Source: Symsagittifera roscoffensis (taxonomy: Eukaryota > Xenacoelomorpha > Acoela > Convolutidae). Taken from it: DNA of 64,000 bases. The notes below the pieces were generated by a model that was given only the letters and a program-made list of their open reading frames with translations, was not told the DNA's origin and did not search any database. The stretch lies in contig NC_087066.1 in the NCBI RefSeq assembly GCF_963678635.1, forward strand, positions 35,715,152-35,779,151, read 5' to 3'. Position numbers and translations under genes: made by a program. Below, piece by piece: positions 45,500 to 59,000 of the stretch. Position 1 is the stretch's first letter. Each line of letters opens with the position of its first letter.

Positions 45500-48372
45500 A
45501 TGCTGAATATTAAATTCTGGTTGTTTTGTGCAATTTTTCTAATTTCCAAGGCTCAGATGGAAAATAGAGAAAAAACCATTGTTTACTGGGGCTATCTAAG
45601 CTGCCATCAAAAGATATTATCATCGAAATGTGGGATAAATGAGCGGAGAGCTACCACACTGACTCATCTTTTCCTTTTTGCGTTGTTACTGACCCAAAGT
45701 GGGGATGTTGAAAAAAACCCTGGTCCTATTGAAACCATTGAAACAGTCTACGGCATCTGCTCAAAAAATTGTGCAAATCTTAAATTTGTTCATTTGAATT
45801 TTCAAAGTATTATTAGAAAACGGATGCAATTGAAAAAACTTCATGATGGTATGGGCGAAAATACAATTATAGGAATTTCCGAAACGTGGCTTAAAAAAGA
45901 AAATAGTGACAATTTATGGAATCTCCACCCTAGAACGCATGCGATGTTCAGATATGATAGGCAATCAGCGGTAAAAAAGAAAGGCGGTGGCGTTTTGTTA
46001 TATATACCAATCAAATTGGCTCCGAAATTGAGGCCTGATTTAAATTTATTTGATAAAGAAAAATATGAGTCAGTGTGGGTTGAGTGCAAATCTACATTTA
46101 ACATTTCCAGTAAAGAAAAAATGTTAGTTAATTTGTGTTTTAATCCAAGCAGATCAAACTTTATTGATTTTTTGGAGCAATTAACGCTTAACATAGATAA
46201 TGCATTTTCAGTTTCTAATAAAATTACGCTTCTGGGTGATTATAACATAAATTATCTGGATAGCAAAGAAAAAGAAAATTTAGATTCTATAATTATTCCA
46301 TATGGATTGAAGGTTTTTTGTCCAAACGATGAGACCAGAATTAGTTCCTCAACTAAAACTCATATCGACTACATCATCAGTGACTATGAAACAAACGGCA
46401 TTGAATTTTGTTTTGATACACCTTATAAAACCGACCATTTTGCTTGATTTATTTTGATGGACATAAAAAGCGGCAAAAGTTTACCGAGGATAATTTCGAC
46501 TTTCAATAAGAAAAATTATCAGAAAAATGAATTTTGCAATACACTCTCCGCTCTTCCTTGGTATCTCTTATATCAATGTACAGACTCACAAAACATGTCT
46601 CGACGATGATTTATTTAATTTCTAATGCTCTTCAGCAACATGCTCCTATCGAAAAAAATTTGTTCGTAATTTTAAACCAAAAAATGTATTGAAAACGGAA
46701 TGGTTCGACTCAAAATGTCAGCAATTGTTGAATAAGAAACAGAATTCACTCAAATCATATCGCAGTCGGAGCGCAAGCAATAATTGGTCAAAGTACCAGT
46801 TTTTACGTAATCAAATGAGCCAGTTGATTAGAAGTAAACAACTCGATCACTCAAAAAATTGTTTTTCACTTCTCAGCACTATCCAACAAAAATTGAAATA
46901 TATTAACCAAGTTAGAGGTACATGTTCTGGCAACAATCGAATTACAGTTCTACGAAATTCCTTCAGTGAAATGATAACCCAAGACAAAAAAATTGCCAAT
47001 CATTTAAATTATATTTTTTCGATCTTAGGCGAATTTTTCGGCGCTAAAAAGCCTCAGAATTACAACAAATCTGCCTCTGAATCTGCACCTTTCCATTTTC
47101 AACACATTACAGTGAAGCAATGATTTGATATAGTTCGAAAAATCAATGTTAGAAAACCTCTCGGACCTTGTACCGTACCTGCTTGGGCAATCATTGACGG
47201 TCAATCAGTTATAGTTCCACATTTAACTTTTGTCATAAATACTTGCTTAGATGGGAACATTTTCCCGATCGAACTGAAAAAAGCACACGTAACCCCTTTG
47301 TTTAAAAAAGATGACCCAATGGATGCAAAAATTTATCGGCCAATATCAATAACTTGTGCTTTTTCTAAAATTTTTGAAAAAATTTTTAATGCCCAAATAA
47401 CAGAATATCTTGACAAATTTCAAATAAGGACACCATTTCAATTCGGATTTCGCAAAAATATTTCAACACAAGATGCTCTTGTTTATGTGACAGAAAGTAT
47501 TCGAAATCAAATAGATTCAAAAAAAATCGTACATGCAGCTTTATTAGATCTGTCCAAGGCTTTTGATTCTATTTCGCATGAAGTTTTAATTGAAAAAATG
47601 GTTTCTCTCGGTTTTTCAAATGGAGCAAATGCTTTAATTGCTAGCTTCCTAAACAAACGTATTCAAAGAGTAAACGTCAATGAAATTTTTTCAGACTGGA
47701 TTGAAATCAAACGAGGTGTCCCACAAGGAACGGTACTTGGTCCGTTGTTGTTCAATTTATATGTTAATGACATACAAGAGCGATTATATGAAGGTTGTAC
47801 TTTAGTTCAATATGCTGACGACTGTATGGTTTTTTCCTCTTCTATAATTTCTGAGGATGCTTTGAAACGATTGCAAAAATCACTTAATAATCTAACGGAT
47901 TTTTTTGCAGAGAACCAATTGAATCTGAATGCATCTAAATCGGAATTTATAACATTTTGTCAAAAAAATGATAGCAAAAATGTAGATACTGATACAACAG
48001 TAATTAATGGGCATAATGTAGCCAAAATATCAGAATGCAAATATTTAGGCCTTATTCTTGATTCAAGTTTATCTTTTCATGCTCAAATCAAAACAATTTT
48101 CCAAAAAAAGGCACAAGGAATTAAAACTATAGATACAATTGGACAACAACTGCCGACATTATCATTAGTTCCCCTGCTTCATTGTCTTGTTTTATCACAT
48201 TTAGATTATTCAGCAATTTTTTTACAACAAATTAATGCTACTTTGATGCTATCTCTAGAGAAACAGTTGAACTGGGCGTTAAAAAGAACATATTTCAGAC
48301 AAAATTTAAATCTTCTTCCCTTCTTCGCATTAGCAAATCGTTCATTGGAATCGAGAAAAGAATTGAATTAAA
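45500..48372 (+). pseudogene. CR1-like LINE ORF2: 2A peptide, APE endonuclease, reverse transcriptase
   Basis: First frame 45500-46447: hydrophobic leader (MLNIKFWLFCAIFLISKAQ), the 2A motif GDVEKNPGP, then an apurinic-type endonuclease (LKFVHLNFQSIIRK, IIGISETWLKK, GGGVLLYIP, LLGDYNINYLD, THIDYIISD, ending KTDHFA-stop). After that stop come a frame at 46689-47123 (linker with YINQVRGTCSGNN) and one at 47298-48371: the RT (IYRPISITCAFSKIFEKIF, ALLDLSKAFDSISHEVLIEK, KRGVPQGTVLGPLLFNLYVN, LVQYADDCMVFS with the YADD box). Three frames mean ORF2 is broken. About 350 bases of 3' tail follow, ending near 48730 in short repeats. Confidence 0.85.
45701..45727 (+). other. 2A-type ribosome-skipping motif near the ORF2 start
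   Basis: In frame with ORF2, the codons 45701-45727 encode GDVEKNPGP, matching the canonical D(V/I)ExNPG|P. In 2A peptides the ribosome skips the Gly-Pro bond, here releasing a ~75-residue leader from the endonuclease-RT protein. 2A sequences near ORF2 N-termini are established for non-LTR elements of several invertebrates. Upstream LTHLFLFALLLTQS is hydrophobic. Confidence 0.9.
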
Positions 48373-48730
48373 GTGTATAACATACTTATACCAATATCTT
48401 ACAAACAAAAAGAAGGCTTTTCAAAATACATTGAGACTACCGACTGCCAATTATAGGCTCAATAAAAGAACGAAATAAATTATTTTTGACAAACATTGTT
48501 CAACCGCTTCTCTACAAAAATCATTTTTCATTTGACTTCTAAAAAATGGAATTGACTGCCCATAATTTTGCGCAATTTAGAAAAATCGCGAACAGGATTC
48601 AAGAAAAAATTGAAAGAATTTTACGTGAGTGAATTGAGAAACAATCCAATATGTACAAATACAAATACGTGGCGTGATTTCCGTTTTTGCTAGTTCTATA
48701 TGTTTTAATTTAGTTTAATTTTCCAGACAT

Positions 48731-49062
48731 TTTTTGAAAGAGAATCTGTATATACTCTGTATATACGCTGTATGTTTGGACTATCAAAAAATCGTTTGTA
48801 AAGTTTTGATACCAGCTCGTTCTTAATTCTTAAAACTGATGTTTTTTAGTATCCGTAACTTCATATATTTTAATCAACCAATTTCTGAACTGTAACCGAA
48901 TTTGTTTTGTTTTGTTTTGTTTATTGCTTGTTTTCTGATGTTGTGTTTTTGTTTGATGTAACCAATGAATTTTAACCAACTTTATTATTTACATTTTGCT
49001 ATACTGATGCCTCGGCTTTTTACTGTATAGTAATTCAGGTGTTCTTTCTTTTTCTGAAAAGA
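48731..49062. other. Short AT-rich segment before the ESCO exon
   Basis: Contains TTTGTTTTGTTTTG repeats near 48902, possibly from the LINE tail. It should hold the intron end or 5' UTR of the ESCO-like gene. No other feature seen. Confidence 0.35.
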
Positions 49063-50038
49063 ATGAGTGAAATATCTGTGTTATTTTCAGGTAGGACGAC
49101 GAAAAGACATGCAGTATCTGCTATCATGCAAGTGTCTTCCAATGATAGAAAAATTTTGTTGCGGAAAATGCCTGTGGTTGTTCCTAAATCACCTGATAAG
49201 CGTCTTCCATTAAAGGACAATGGACGAGAGTCACCAGAAAACGCTGAAGCAAAATTAATATCTTGCCAGCCCGAAGAGCTTCCAAAGTTCTTTTCTAGAA
49301 CGATGGGCAATAAGCGGATAAAAAGTGTAGAAATATCCAAAAGTAACGGTAGTTGCAGAGAGCATACATCGTCTGTGAATTTGATAAAATTATATTTCAA
49401 AGGGTCAGTGGAGAAAAGCCTTGACTCTAATGCAACTGTAAAATCAGACAGCAACTCAATGTGTATTGAGGATCGACCAAATCGTCAGAAGCCTTCAATA
49501 CTCACTCGTTTCCAAAGGAAAAGCTCAGCGAAGTCTAGAGCTCCTGAAGTGTCAAATGGAAAACAGTTGGAAGGGCATGCGGCACCGAAATCAGCTTTAG
49601 ACGAGTTTCTAGAGTCAATTGAACAAAACGTGCCCACCTTTCCTCAGCAATTAATATCACAAACAAATAATATCTCAGAAGCTCTGCAATTAACTGGCAA
49701 AAGACTTCTGAGCACTGAAAGTAAGTCTAATCCGTACTCCGCGTATACGAAGCTCGTTAAAAGTCCGAGCGTATGCAAGAAAACCAAAGTAAATCTGGAT
49801 CATCAGCGTAAAATGCAATTATCCGAGAGATCAGCGATTTCCCCTTACCTACATTTCATCCCAAACGGAAGAGTAGCTCCTCTGTTGAACCCCAATTTTG
49901 CAACATCAGAAAGTACAGTAATACATCCACAGAGCTCAAGTACCGAAATTTCAGAGCCGTGTCAACTTTCATTGGACTCGATATTCAATGAAGTCAGAAG
50001 GCATGCAGAGCAACCGGCTTTGTTTCCAAATCGAAAAG
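49063..50038 (+). CDS. ESCO-like: ESCO-like exon 1: disordered N-terminal region
   Basis: 325 codons plus one base, starting MSEISVLFSGRTTKRHAV. Rich in S, K, N and P with no domain, as in ESCO N-termini. EELPKFFSR (near 49280) resembles a PCNA-interacting PIP box but lacks the Gln at the right spacing. The donor is AAAAGGTAGGT. Link to exon 2 rests on phase and order, not on a recognised motif. Confidence 0.6.
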
Positions 50039-53000
50039 GTAGGTAACGTAAAAGTCATATCAATGCTTAATTTATCTGAAATTTCACCCATCTATTCGCG
50101 CAAAGAATGGATCCGTTTTTCAAGTAACAAATAAAACAAGTTTAGCCCACTTTTTCCGTAACAAATTTGCTTTTTATGATTTCATAAATCCGCATTTTGG
50201 TTTCTACCATTTAATTGGTTCATAGAATTAGCAAATGTCCTATAATTTAAAAAAAAACTAAATTACAAAAGGGTCCCTTCCGTTTAGTTACAGTAAGTGC
50301 ACAAGCTGGATAGGGCCATACCAGCGATATAAAAATGCATATATATCAGCAATGAAGTCATAAATCAGCATTAAATGCATCGTCGTAATATTAATTTATC
50401 TTATCCGTCCTTCCTCTACAATAGCGCTTATGGAGTTGTCGATAAATTGAACTTTGCGTAGCGATCTGCACCCCCTTATACAAAGTATAGAGCTCCTCAG
50501 GAGCGCGAAGCTTATTTTAGTTCTTATGTAGTTTATAGATTCTGGATAGCTTTCTTGTCTTTTTTCAGTTTTTCGGCTAATCGCTGCATCGTCCGCGTGG
50601 CTGTTGGAGCAGCGCCACCAGTGCATCCAAAAATTAGCGGGCAGAAGCTACTCTGCTCTACGTTTAAAATTCTTTGCTGATATTTGGAGTTCTTCAGCGT
50701 TTCGTGGTATTTGTATGCATCCTTATGCAGTTTTCGCGATGTTTTGGCATGGGGGTTGAAAATTTTCACATCAAAGAAAGCGCAGCTGAATCGTGAACCT
50801 CAGAGTCCGTTTGCCTTAATGTCAAGTCGTGCCTCATCTTCAGTTGTAGTTGAATTGTTGACAAAGCTTTCGCCTTGCAACGGCTGAAGTTTCGGCTCAA
50901 TCTCGACGTCATGGCAAACCTCGTTCATGAGGTTGGCGAATGTGTCTCTAATTTCATTGTGTCTTATGTGTGTGTAGCCACCCTTTGCATAGTGAAGCGC
51001 ATGTGTCAAGTTAAAATCAGCACCACGTGCACATGTGAGTGGGATTTTGGTTGGTTCCCATCCGCATCTTAAGTAAATACCATCTCTGAACTCTGATTTA
51101 TTCAGGTTGAAGTTGTATCTGATCAGTGGTAGAGCATTGAGCCAGTTTGAGGCTCCCTTTTCAGAGGCCAGGTCGATTGTGTATTTATCTGTTTCATTTA
51201 AGGAGTTAATGAAGTTTGTTTTTTTTTCGATTTGTTCTATCAGTTTTCAATTTTTTTGATTTTCGTACATATTTTTTCTTGCTGTGTTACTGCTGTAATA
51301 GGATCTTGAGATTCCAGTACTAGTGATGTTTACTTAGACCATTCTAGGTAGCTTTCATGATCGGATGGCAGATTGATGTTAAGTCCGCCCATTTTAAGGG
51401 GTAAGGAAGATATCTCACGGAACTGGGGGTTTAAAGTGTCTTTACCGACTAGGTTAGGTAATACTTGTTCTTTGATAATATTTTCACATATTTCTATATT
51501 TTCCATAGTGTTAGGCGTTGTCCTGGCAAGAAATGAAAGCTTTTCTTGAAATCCTTTAGTATAGCAGGCATAAACGTTTTGAGGGGAGGTTTTAGCGGTT
51601 TTCGTTAGTTTTTTCAAAATTTTGATTTTCTCACTCTGTTGAAATTCGGGGAACTTTTTACATTCAGATTCTGTTCCTATAACTGAACCAACCACTCGGG
51701 CTCCTGTCTTTATAGTGATTCCTGTATTTGCGAAAATTTTCTGAACTTCACCGAGTTTTTCATCCTTGACAATGAGTTGGCATTTGGATGCTTTCACGTG
51801 GTAGCCGAAAAATTTACCCAGTGATACAATTTTATCGTGGACGGATCGTAGATTGCTTAATTTACCGACTGCGTTTCCGTCGTCTGCGTACCATTTCTGG
51901 GTTACATCGTCTACTGATAAAAGTTTTATGAGGGGTATTATGGCTAGACCGTACATGGCCATTGCTAGTGGATCCCCCTGGGTTGTCCCTTCTTGAGAGT
52001 AGATTGTTTTTTTGTTAACGAATATTTTAGTTGGATTGGAGTAGGAGTTCTTAATCGCTATTAAAAGGGAAGGGCAGGTATTTTCGATGTTTTTTAATGC
52101 CAGCTTTCGGTTCAGCGAGTTGAAAGCGTTTTCGGCATCTATCAGTAAAACAGCATCCTATAATCGTAAATTGCTTGAAAATTTGTTGGTACTACTATGA
52201 TAGAGTTGCGCCTTGAAAATCACCAGGTCGCTTGAGATTAATACACCTAAATCACCATTTTAAGATATGAAGTTTTAAAAATTGCCAAAATTGGAAGTCG
52301 ACGACAAATAAGTTCACCAAAATATGGTTTTTAAGTAGTAAAAAAAATTTAAGCGAGCATTTTTCTTGAACATTATAATAATTGCACTTTTTAATCTGAA
52401 AAATTTCTGACTCAACATATTTTCCGAGATCCCTGAAATGAATAAATTATGCACAAATTAGTTATCAAATTATTACATGCGAAATGCTTGCGGGATCTGT
52501 CTATCATAGTTGCTTTTTCGAGGGACCACTCTATCATAGCTGTACCAATTTAATAACTCATTCAGAGTAAACATTTTTCTCACAGTCATGCCTATTTCAT
52601 ATGTGTATGTGTGGCTGGTTTTGACTATTACTCTTACCCTTTTTTTTACCCTTTTTGTTGCGACCATTGCAAATGTGGAGGAACTTTGTCTTCGGGTGTG
52701 TTTACGCTTGCCGGAATATAGACTTTTTTCGCTTTAAGAACTAGTGTAACAGATTCACAAATTATTTTTTTACCTTTTTTTCCTATGTAATAAAAAAACA
52801 GACGTTAATTCGCGCATGTGGCGAACAGCTTACGTACCTGTCTATAAAGACAAAGGTCAATGGTTCGAATCCCGCCAGGACCTGTTTTTTGTAAGCGGAA
52901 AATTGTCTGCGAGTCATAAAATCTTTGTCGGACTTTGGTTCGTCTGCTTTTTTAAATCGGCTTAGTTTCCGCAGCACAAAAATTGCGCAAAGTTTCGGCA

Positions 53001-56000
53001 TTTTTTTAACTCAATTCAAAACCATTTCTGTGTATTCCGGTTTGGTCAAGTAATTGAGTTCCCAGAAGTTTTGCCTATTTTCTATGCATTTTTTCTATTT
53101 AAAAATTTTAGAAGTTGCTTACTTTATGAATTCAAGGCATGTTCTGTGCTTTGATGCAGTGGTAACACTCATGCTTGAAACGACAAATGCCAGAAATTCG
53201 ATTCCAGACGAGACCCGTTTTTGTTGTAGAAACTGAAACTTTTCGAATAGTTTAGACTTTCGTGGCTGCTAGTTTTTGTCGGCTTAGGTCCCGCAAAAAG
53301 GTTCGGTTTATTTTTAGCATTTTGAAAGCTCGTTGCATAGTTTGTTATAGTGCAGGTATATTGAGGATTTTTGTCCTTGTTGCTTTTTTGCATATTTTTC
53401 TGAAAAAAAAATCTAATAGTTTTTTTTTTCATTTTTTGACTTTTCATTTCATTTGCTGGTAATCACAGTCATTCTTTTGTGTATCGCAAATGATGCAAAG
53501 CTCCGATTCGCTTCTGTGTTTATCTTTCCCACGCAAATTCAGTTTGAAATTTCCAGTCTTATTTTAAGCGAGTGATTGTCTTATAATAAACTTGTTATGT
53601 TAGTTATAAAAATCAAGTTAAGCTGTGAAATTTGAGTTTTATTCCAATAAAAATTAATTAATGATTTTTTGCGACTTTTTAGGAAAAAGTTCAAAAAAAT
53701 CAAAAAACAATTTTTTAACTTTATGTTTTACCGAGGAAATTTATTGTCATTTTTAACGAATTTACTTTTACTATCAAAATTACTTTCTTTTAGTTTCTCT
53801 CATCCCACGCGACAAAAAGCGGCACAATAGTATAAAAAACAGCTTTTTTCATTATGACCTGAGCGTTCTGTGCAACCAGGTCGAAACGTCCTGTGCTAAA
53901 ACTTTTATGGCCAGAACTTTCTGTGCAAATTTTTTTAAATTATGATCGGAGCTTTCGGTGCAACAGCAACAAGCTATCCTTGTTACATCTTACATTTAAA
54001 ATTCCTATTTTTCCGCATTTGACCTAGTCCATTTTAAAGCATATGCTTCTTGGTTGTATTTGTTGATAGCGAGGCTTTCACTCAAGTTTTAGACTCTTTT
54101 TGATTTTTTGATGAAAATTTTCAGTGATAGCTAAGGAAAAAATATTTTTTGATTGTTATTGTTCATTGTTTGATAAATTTTCATTTTCCATCCCTGATTG
54201 ACAAGTCAGTGTTCTGATGCTAATTTTTGTTCTTCGGCTCATGCGTCTTTATGATTTCATAATGAATAAATTGGAAATATTTTTTCGACAAATGACCCCT
54301 TATAAAACTTTATGCTTTTCAATTATGTTCAACAGTCGATGAACGTAGTTAAGACTCTTATTAAAGGTCGTGATGATTTCTTTTTCTCGGAAAAAGTCAA
54401 TTTGGATTTTTGCGGTTTGACTTTTGATTTCTTTTAAAGTCAACTTCAATAATGGCAAACTCCACTATCGAGGAGCAAAAATGTTAAGGTCACGAAACAC
54501 GTGATCGACCGCTATTTTCGAAAATATATTTTGATTATCAGGAAAAAAATTCTTATTAATTCAGTTTTCTCAAATTGAATTTGTTTCATCAGAAAGTCTC
54601 AATCCTCAATTTATTTTGCAATTTGGAGAGCTTAATGGCCATATATTTTAATTTTTGAAATTCGGTTTCTGAAAGTTTTTCAAAAAACAATGCTTTTCTT
54701 TGCGTTCATTTACTCTTTTCCAACTCTGTTGGCTGTTTTTTGAATCTCATTTAAAAACATTTGAAAAAGTCTACCTCACGGTCTGGCGATATCTTTCTCC
54801 TCTGTTGGGCCAGTGGTCATCCCGCGGCCCTTGATGGGACAGCTATAAGTTACCTGCAGCCATATGCTCTCTCGTTGCCATCTGGTTACGCCTTCTAGAA
54901 GTTTCTGATGAACGTAAAAAAGCGATGATTGGCATCTCCTGTCCCAACTAGAAACCTCCGCAGTGTCGTCATGAGGAAACGCTACTCTGCTACTGGCCCT
55001 GTACTGTTGTCTTTGACATCAACTGTCGCTTTCTAAATCTTCCCTTTCCACGTTGCCAATTCGAGTCTTTATGGAAGGCGCCGTTTAACATCATTGCCAA
55101 TTTTGTTTTTCTTGCTACTTATATAGTTTTTCTTGCTAGTTATATGGATCTCTGATTTTACGTTTGCCATTTCCGGGAAATGTTCCTATGAATAATTTTG
55201 ACAGTAATTAATTTCGTAGAGTTCGGTTTCAGGAAATGCACGGAAGTAGTAGCAATGTGTTGTCTTTCCCTTTTATTGTTCCACTCTTGAGGCCCTTTAA
55301 CCATGTACTTGTTAATTCTGGTCCTTTTGCTATTCGGTTTATGGGTTCCTTGCAAGAGCCCAACCTACCTGGGACCCCAAAGAGGCGTATCTCAAGTGTC
55401 CACCATTATTTGAATGCAGTTTAAATTATGAGTTTCATCTTTTTCAGAAAAATTTTTTCATGCTCATCTTCGACGATGATGAACGTTCACGATACTTTCC
55501 TAGAAAATGATGATCATCTTTACTTTTTTCATCGTATGCTAGGATATTTTTTTTGAAGCTTGTGATTTTGACCTCCAAACTATAGTATCGGACATCAGTT
55601 TTAAGGGCTGATTGAGATCATAGGACATACAAGGTTTTACGAGATGGAAATTTTGAGTGCTTTTAATCGATAAAAGGGAATTGCCGGTGCGAAAAATGAA
55701 TACACAATATCGATTTTGCTAGCCTGTTTTAGGAAGACGCTTAGTTATCAGATGTTTTTTGGTGATGTATTACAAAAGGTCGTAATTTAAAGTTAAATAG
55801 CTGGATCGCTTTTTGTTATACTTCGCACAGTATTTATAATTTATTTCAAAAGCCAAATTTTTTGGCGAAAGAAGTGCAAAATTTGAGTTTTTGAATAACT
55901 TTCATCTGGCAGAGTACTGTATTTACAAAACTATCCTAGCAGCATGTACAAATGATTGAAAATGAAATGATCATATTATGCTTTATAGTTCTCAAGTTTA

Positions 56001-59000
56001 ATACATGCACTATAATTAAAATTATCACCTATTGTAATATATCACCGTTTTTTTTTCGCTCACGAAATCGGGTACCTCAAAGATACATGCTCCAAAAGTT
56101 GTTAAAAAAATTATATTTTGGTCACTTCAGTTTGAGTAGAAGTACGAAAAAGCAATGATATACATCTTTCGGATCTCTTTAACTTTCTTCTCTCCCCATT
56201 AAAAAGGAAGAAAAAGTTCTTCATTGAGAACAAAATAGCATTGGTATCTATGGATTAATTCCTCTTCGGGGTTGAATTTTTACTTTTGTGATTAGCAATC
56301 CTTATCAAATCGGAACAGACTTTTTAGGGCCGAAAACTTGTCGTCAAAGAGAATCGCTGAATCATTTGATTATCGAATGAGCATGTCAGCGTAACAATTT
56401 GCTTTTTTCTCGACTTTTTTTCTAAATATTTTAGCACGTGAAATTATTGTTACGCGCTCAATGTATGCGAAAGCGTAACAATGGGCTTTCCATTGTTACA
56501 CTGACATATTGTTAGCAAATTGTTACGCTGACATACTCAATTTTATGAAAATTCAAGTTGAATTACCGGTTGTTGTTTTTACTCGTGCGATTATATATTT
56601 TCTTTTTTTTTCGCTTTAAATGTTAAATCGGCTCTTTTCCAGTTTCCCGACCCCCTCGTGAAATTACAAAACAAAGCTGTTCAATAATTGTTCACACGGC
56701 AATTTGTATATTAAAACTATTGTAGAAATTTGTTCACTTGTTCACGCTGACACGTTTTATGCAGTTTATAACATCAAAAGTTATTTTAATTAGACTTTCG
56801 TTTAATGAATTTCAGAAAAAAATTAAAGGGGGATCTGCAAAAGAGCCGTTAAATCGACTTTAATGGTATCGTCTATTGTTGTACCAAGCTTGTCGCATTT
56901 TATCGCTGCGTTTGAGGAAGGATAATTTGGGTGTAAAAAATTCGGGTTGAAAAACTATTAAGGTCAATTTTTTATGACAATGTAACAGGCGTCTGCACAT
57001 GTATAGTCGGCTTAGTTGCCACTCGGTGATAAGTTTAATATTTTCCTTAAAGTGAACATTGCTCTAGACATTGTAGACAAATTTATGAAATTTTTGTAGA
57101 TGTTGTTTTAGCACAATGTTTCTTTAAAAATTCGGCTTGATAGTATACCGTTCCTCCATCTCATTATATTTCGGCCATGCTAGTTGAGCTTGTATTGCAA
57201 GATCTGCGAAGCTCCGTTTCTCCTCTCTATTTGTAATAAATTGTTATAATCAGCGAGCCCCTTCGGAAGTCGCGATTCGAATACCAGTAAAGAATCAAAA
57301 GAGTTTTTCGGTGTTGAGAAAAGCTGGTCTGATTTTTTCGGCTTCATACTCAAATTTAGCGAAGAGCGTATAATTTCTACATTTTTACGATGAATTTTTC
57401 CAAGTTGTAAAACATTATTAGTTAATTACTGTTCTAAAAGACCATTATAATATGCGGGTATATTGGCTGTAGGTTTATATATTGGTATGAAAGATAGTTT
57501 TTTCATGGCTTTTTATGATATGTTTTCCTTATTTTCCTTAAACTGAACATTGTTCTAGACATTGTAGACAAATTTATGAAATTTGTGTAGATGTTGTTTT
57601 ACCACAATGTTCCTTAGAAAATTCCACTTGATAGTATGGCTCTCCTTCACCTCATTATATTTCGGCCATGCTAGTTGTGCGTTGTATTGCAAGATCTGCG
57701 AAGCTCTGTTTCTCCTCTTTGTTTGTAATAAATTCACATTTAGCGTCTCATTCTGCTTATTTGGGGCAGTTGGTCCATGCAAGGGACGACTAAGGTTCTA
57801 GGTATGAATCGTGCTAGTTGCTGTTCTTCTTGCTGTTCTAAAGCATTAGTGCACTTAGGGTATAATGCACTCTTTGAGTTCGTTCGAAATTCATCTGCTG
57901 AAAGTAACGTAAAAAGCACTCTCCAAATACGAACGTGCAAATGGCGCGAAAATTCGAGAACGATTTCTAGTTTCGAAAGTGGAATTTATTTTTTAGATTT
58001 CCAGCGGAATAAAAACTTAATGTGTTAATCCAGTTTTCTCAAGTTGGGTTAATGTTATCAAAAAAGCGCCAATCATAAATCGTTCTAACAATTAAAAGAG
58101 CTTAAAGGGCATTTTTTTCTTTCAAGTTCGAAAGTTGAGATTGTTTTTCAAGAAATTCAGTGTTATTTTTTATATTTACTTGCGTTCATTGCTCCTTTCA
58201 TATTTTCGATTGGCTATGTTTTACTGATTTTTGACGGCTTATTCGAAATTTAATTTTGGTTGGGATTAAAAATACTGCTGAATTTAGTTTAGTTCTTCTT
58301 ACTCCTCAGTCTTAATGAAGCGAGGAGTTAATGAAATCTTCTTAAGTTTTATCTCATGTCAAAATCAAATTGTTTAAAACCATGTTTCATTTATGTGCTA
58401 GCAAAGTTTTAAAAAATCCTCCAATCTCCTATTTTTCATAAGTTGCACTATTTTTTTCACCTGGTTTGAGTTTGTCGAATGAGCTTTTATGAATTATAAG
58501 TGTGTTTAAGAATGCCTAACTTGTACCTATTTTGAAAAAACTTTGAAGGTTTTGGTTAAAAACTGCGACGTATCGTACCTTTCAGTCAATTATTTTACAC
58601 CTGAATACTGGCATATATTTTTGTGTTGCAAGTGATGCAAAGCTCTAATTCGCTTCTGTGTCTAACTATCGACTGGCTCGGATATTTTCTGATCACTCTT
58701 ATAGAGTGGGATGGAACTATGGCGTTGAGTTTTTCTGCTCGATTTTGCCAACCTCAAAGAAGAACGCGCGTATGTATTGGTATAATATTAAAAAAACCAT
58801 GATTGGTATAATCAGTGAGCCCCTTCAGAAGTCGCGATTCGAATACCAGTAAAGAATCAAAAGAGTTGTTCGGTGTTGAGAAAAGCTGGTCTGATTTTTT
58901 CGGCTTCTATACTCAAATTTAGCGAAGAGCGTATAATTTCTACATTCTTATGATGAATTTTTTCAAGTTGTAAAACATGATAAGTTAATTACTGTTTCAA

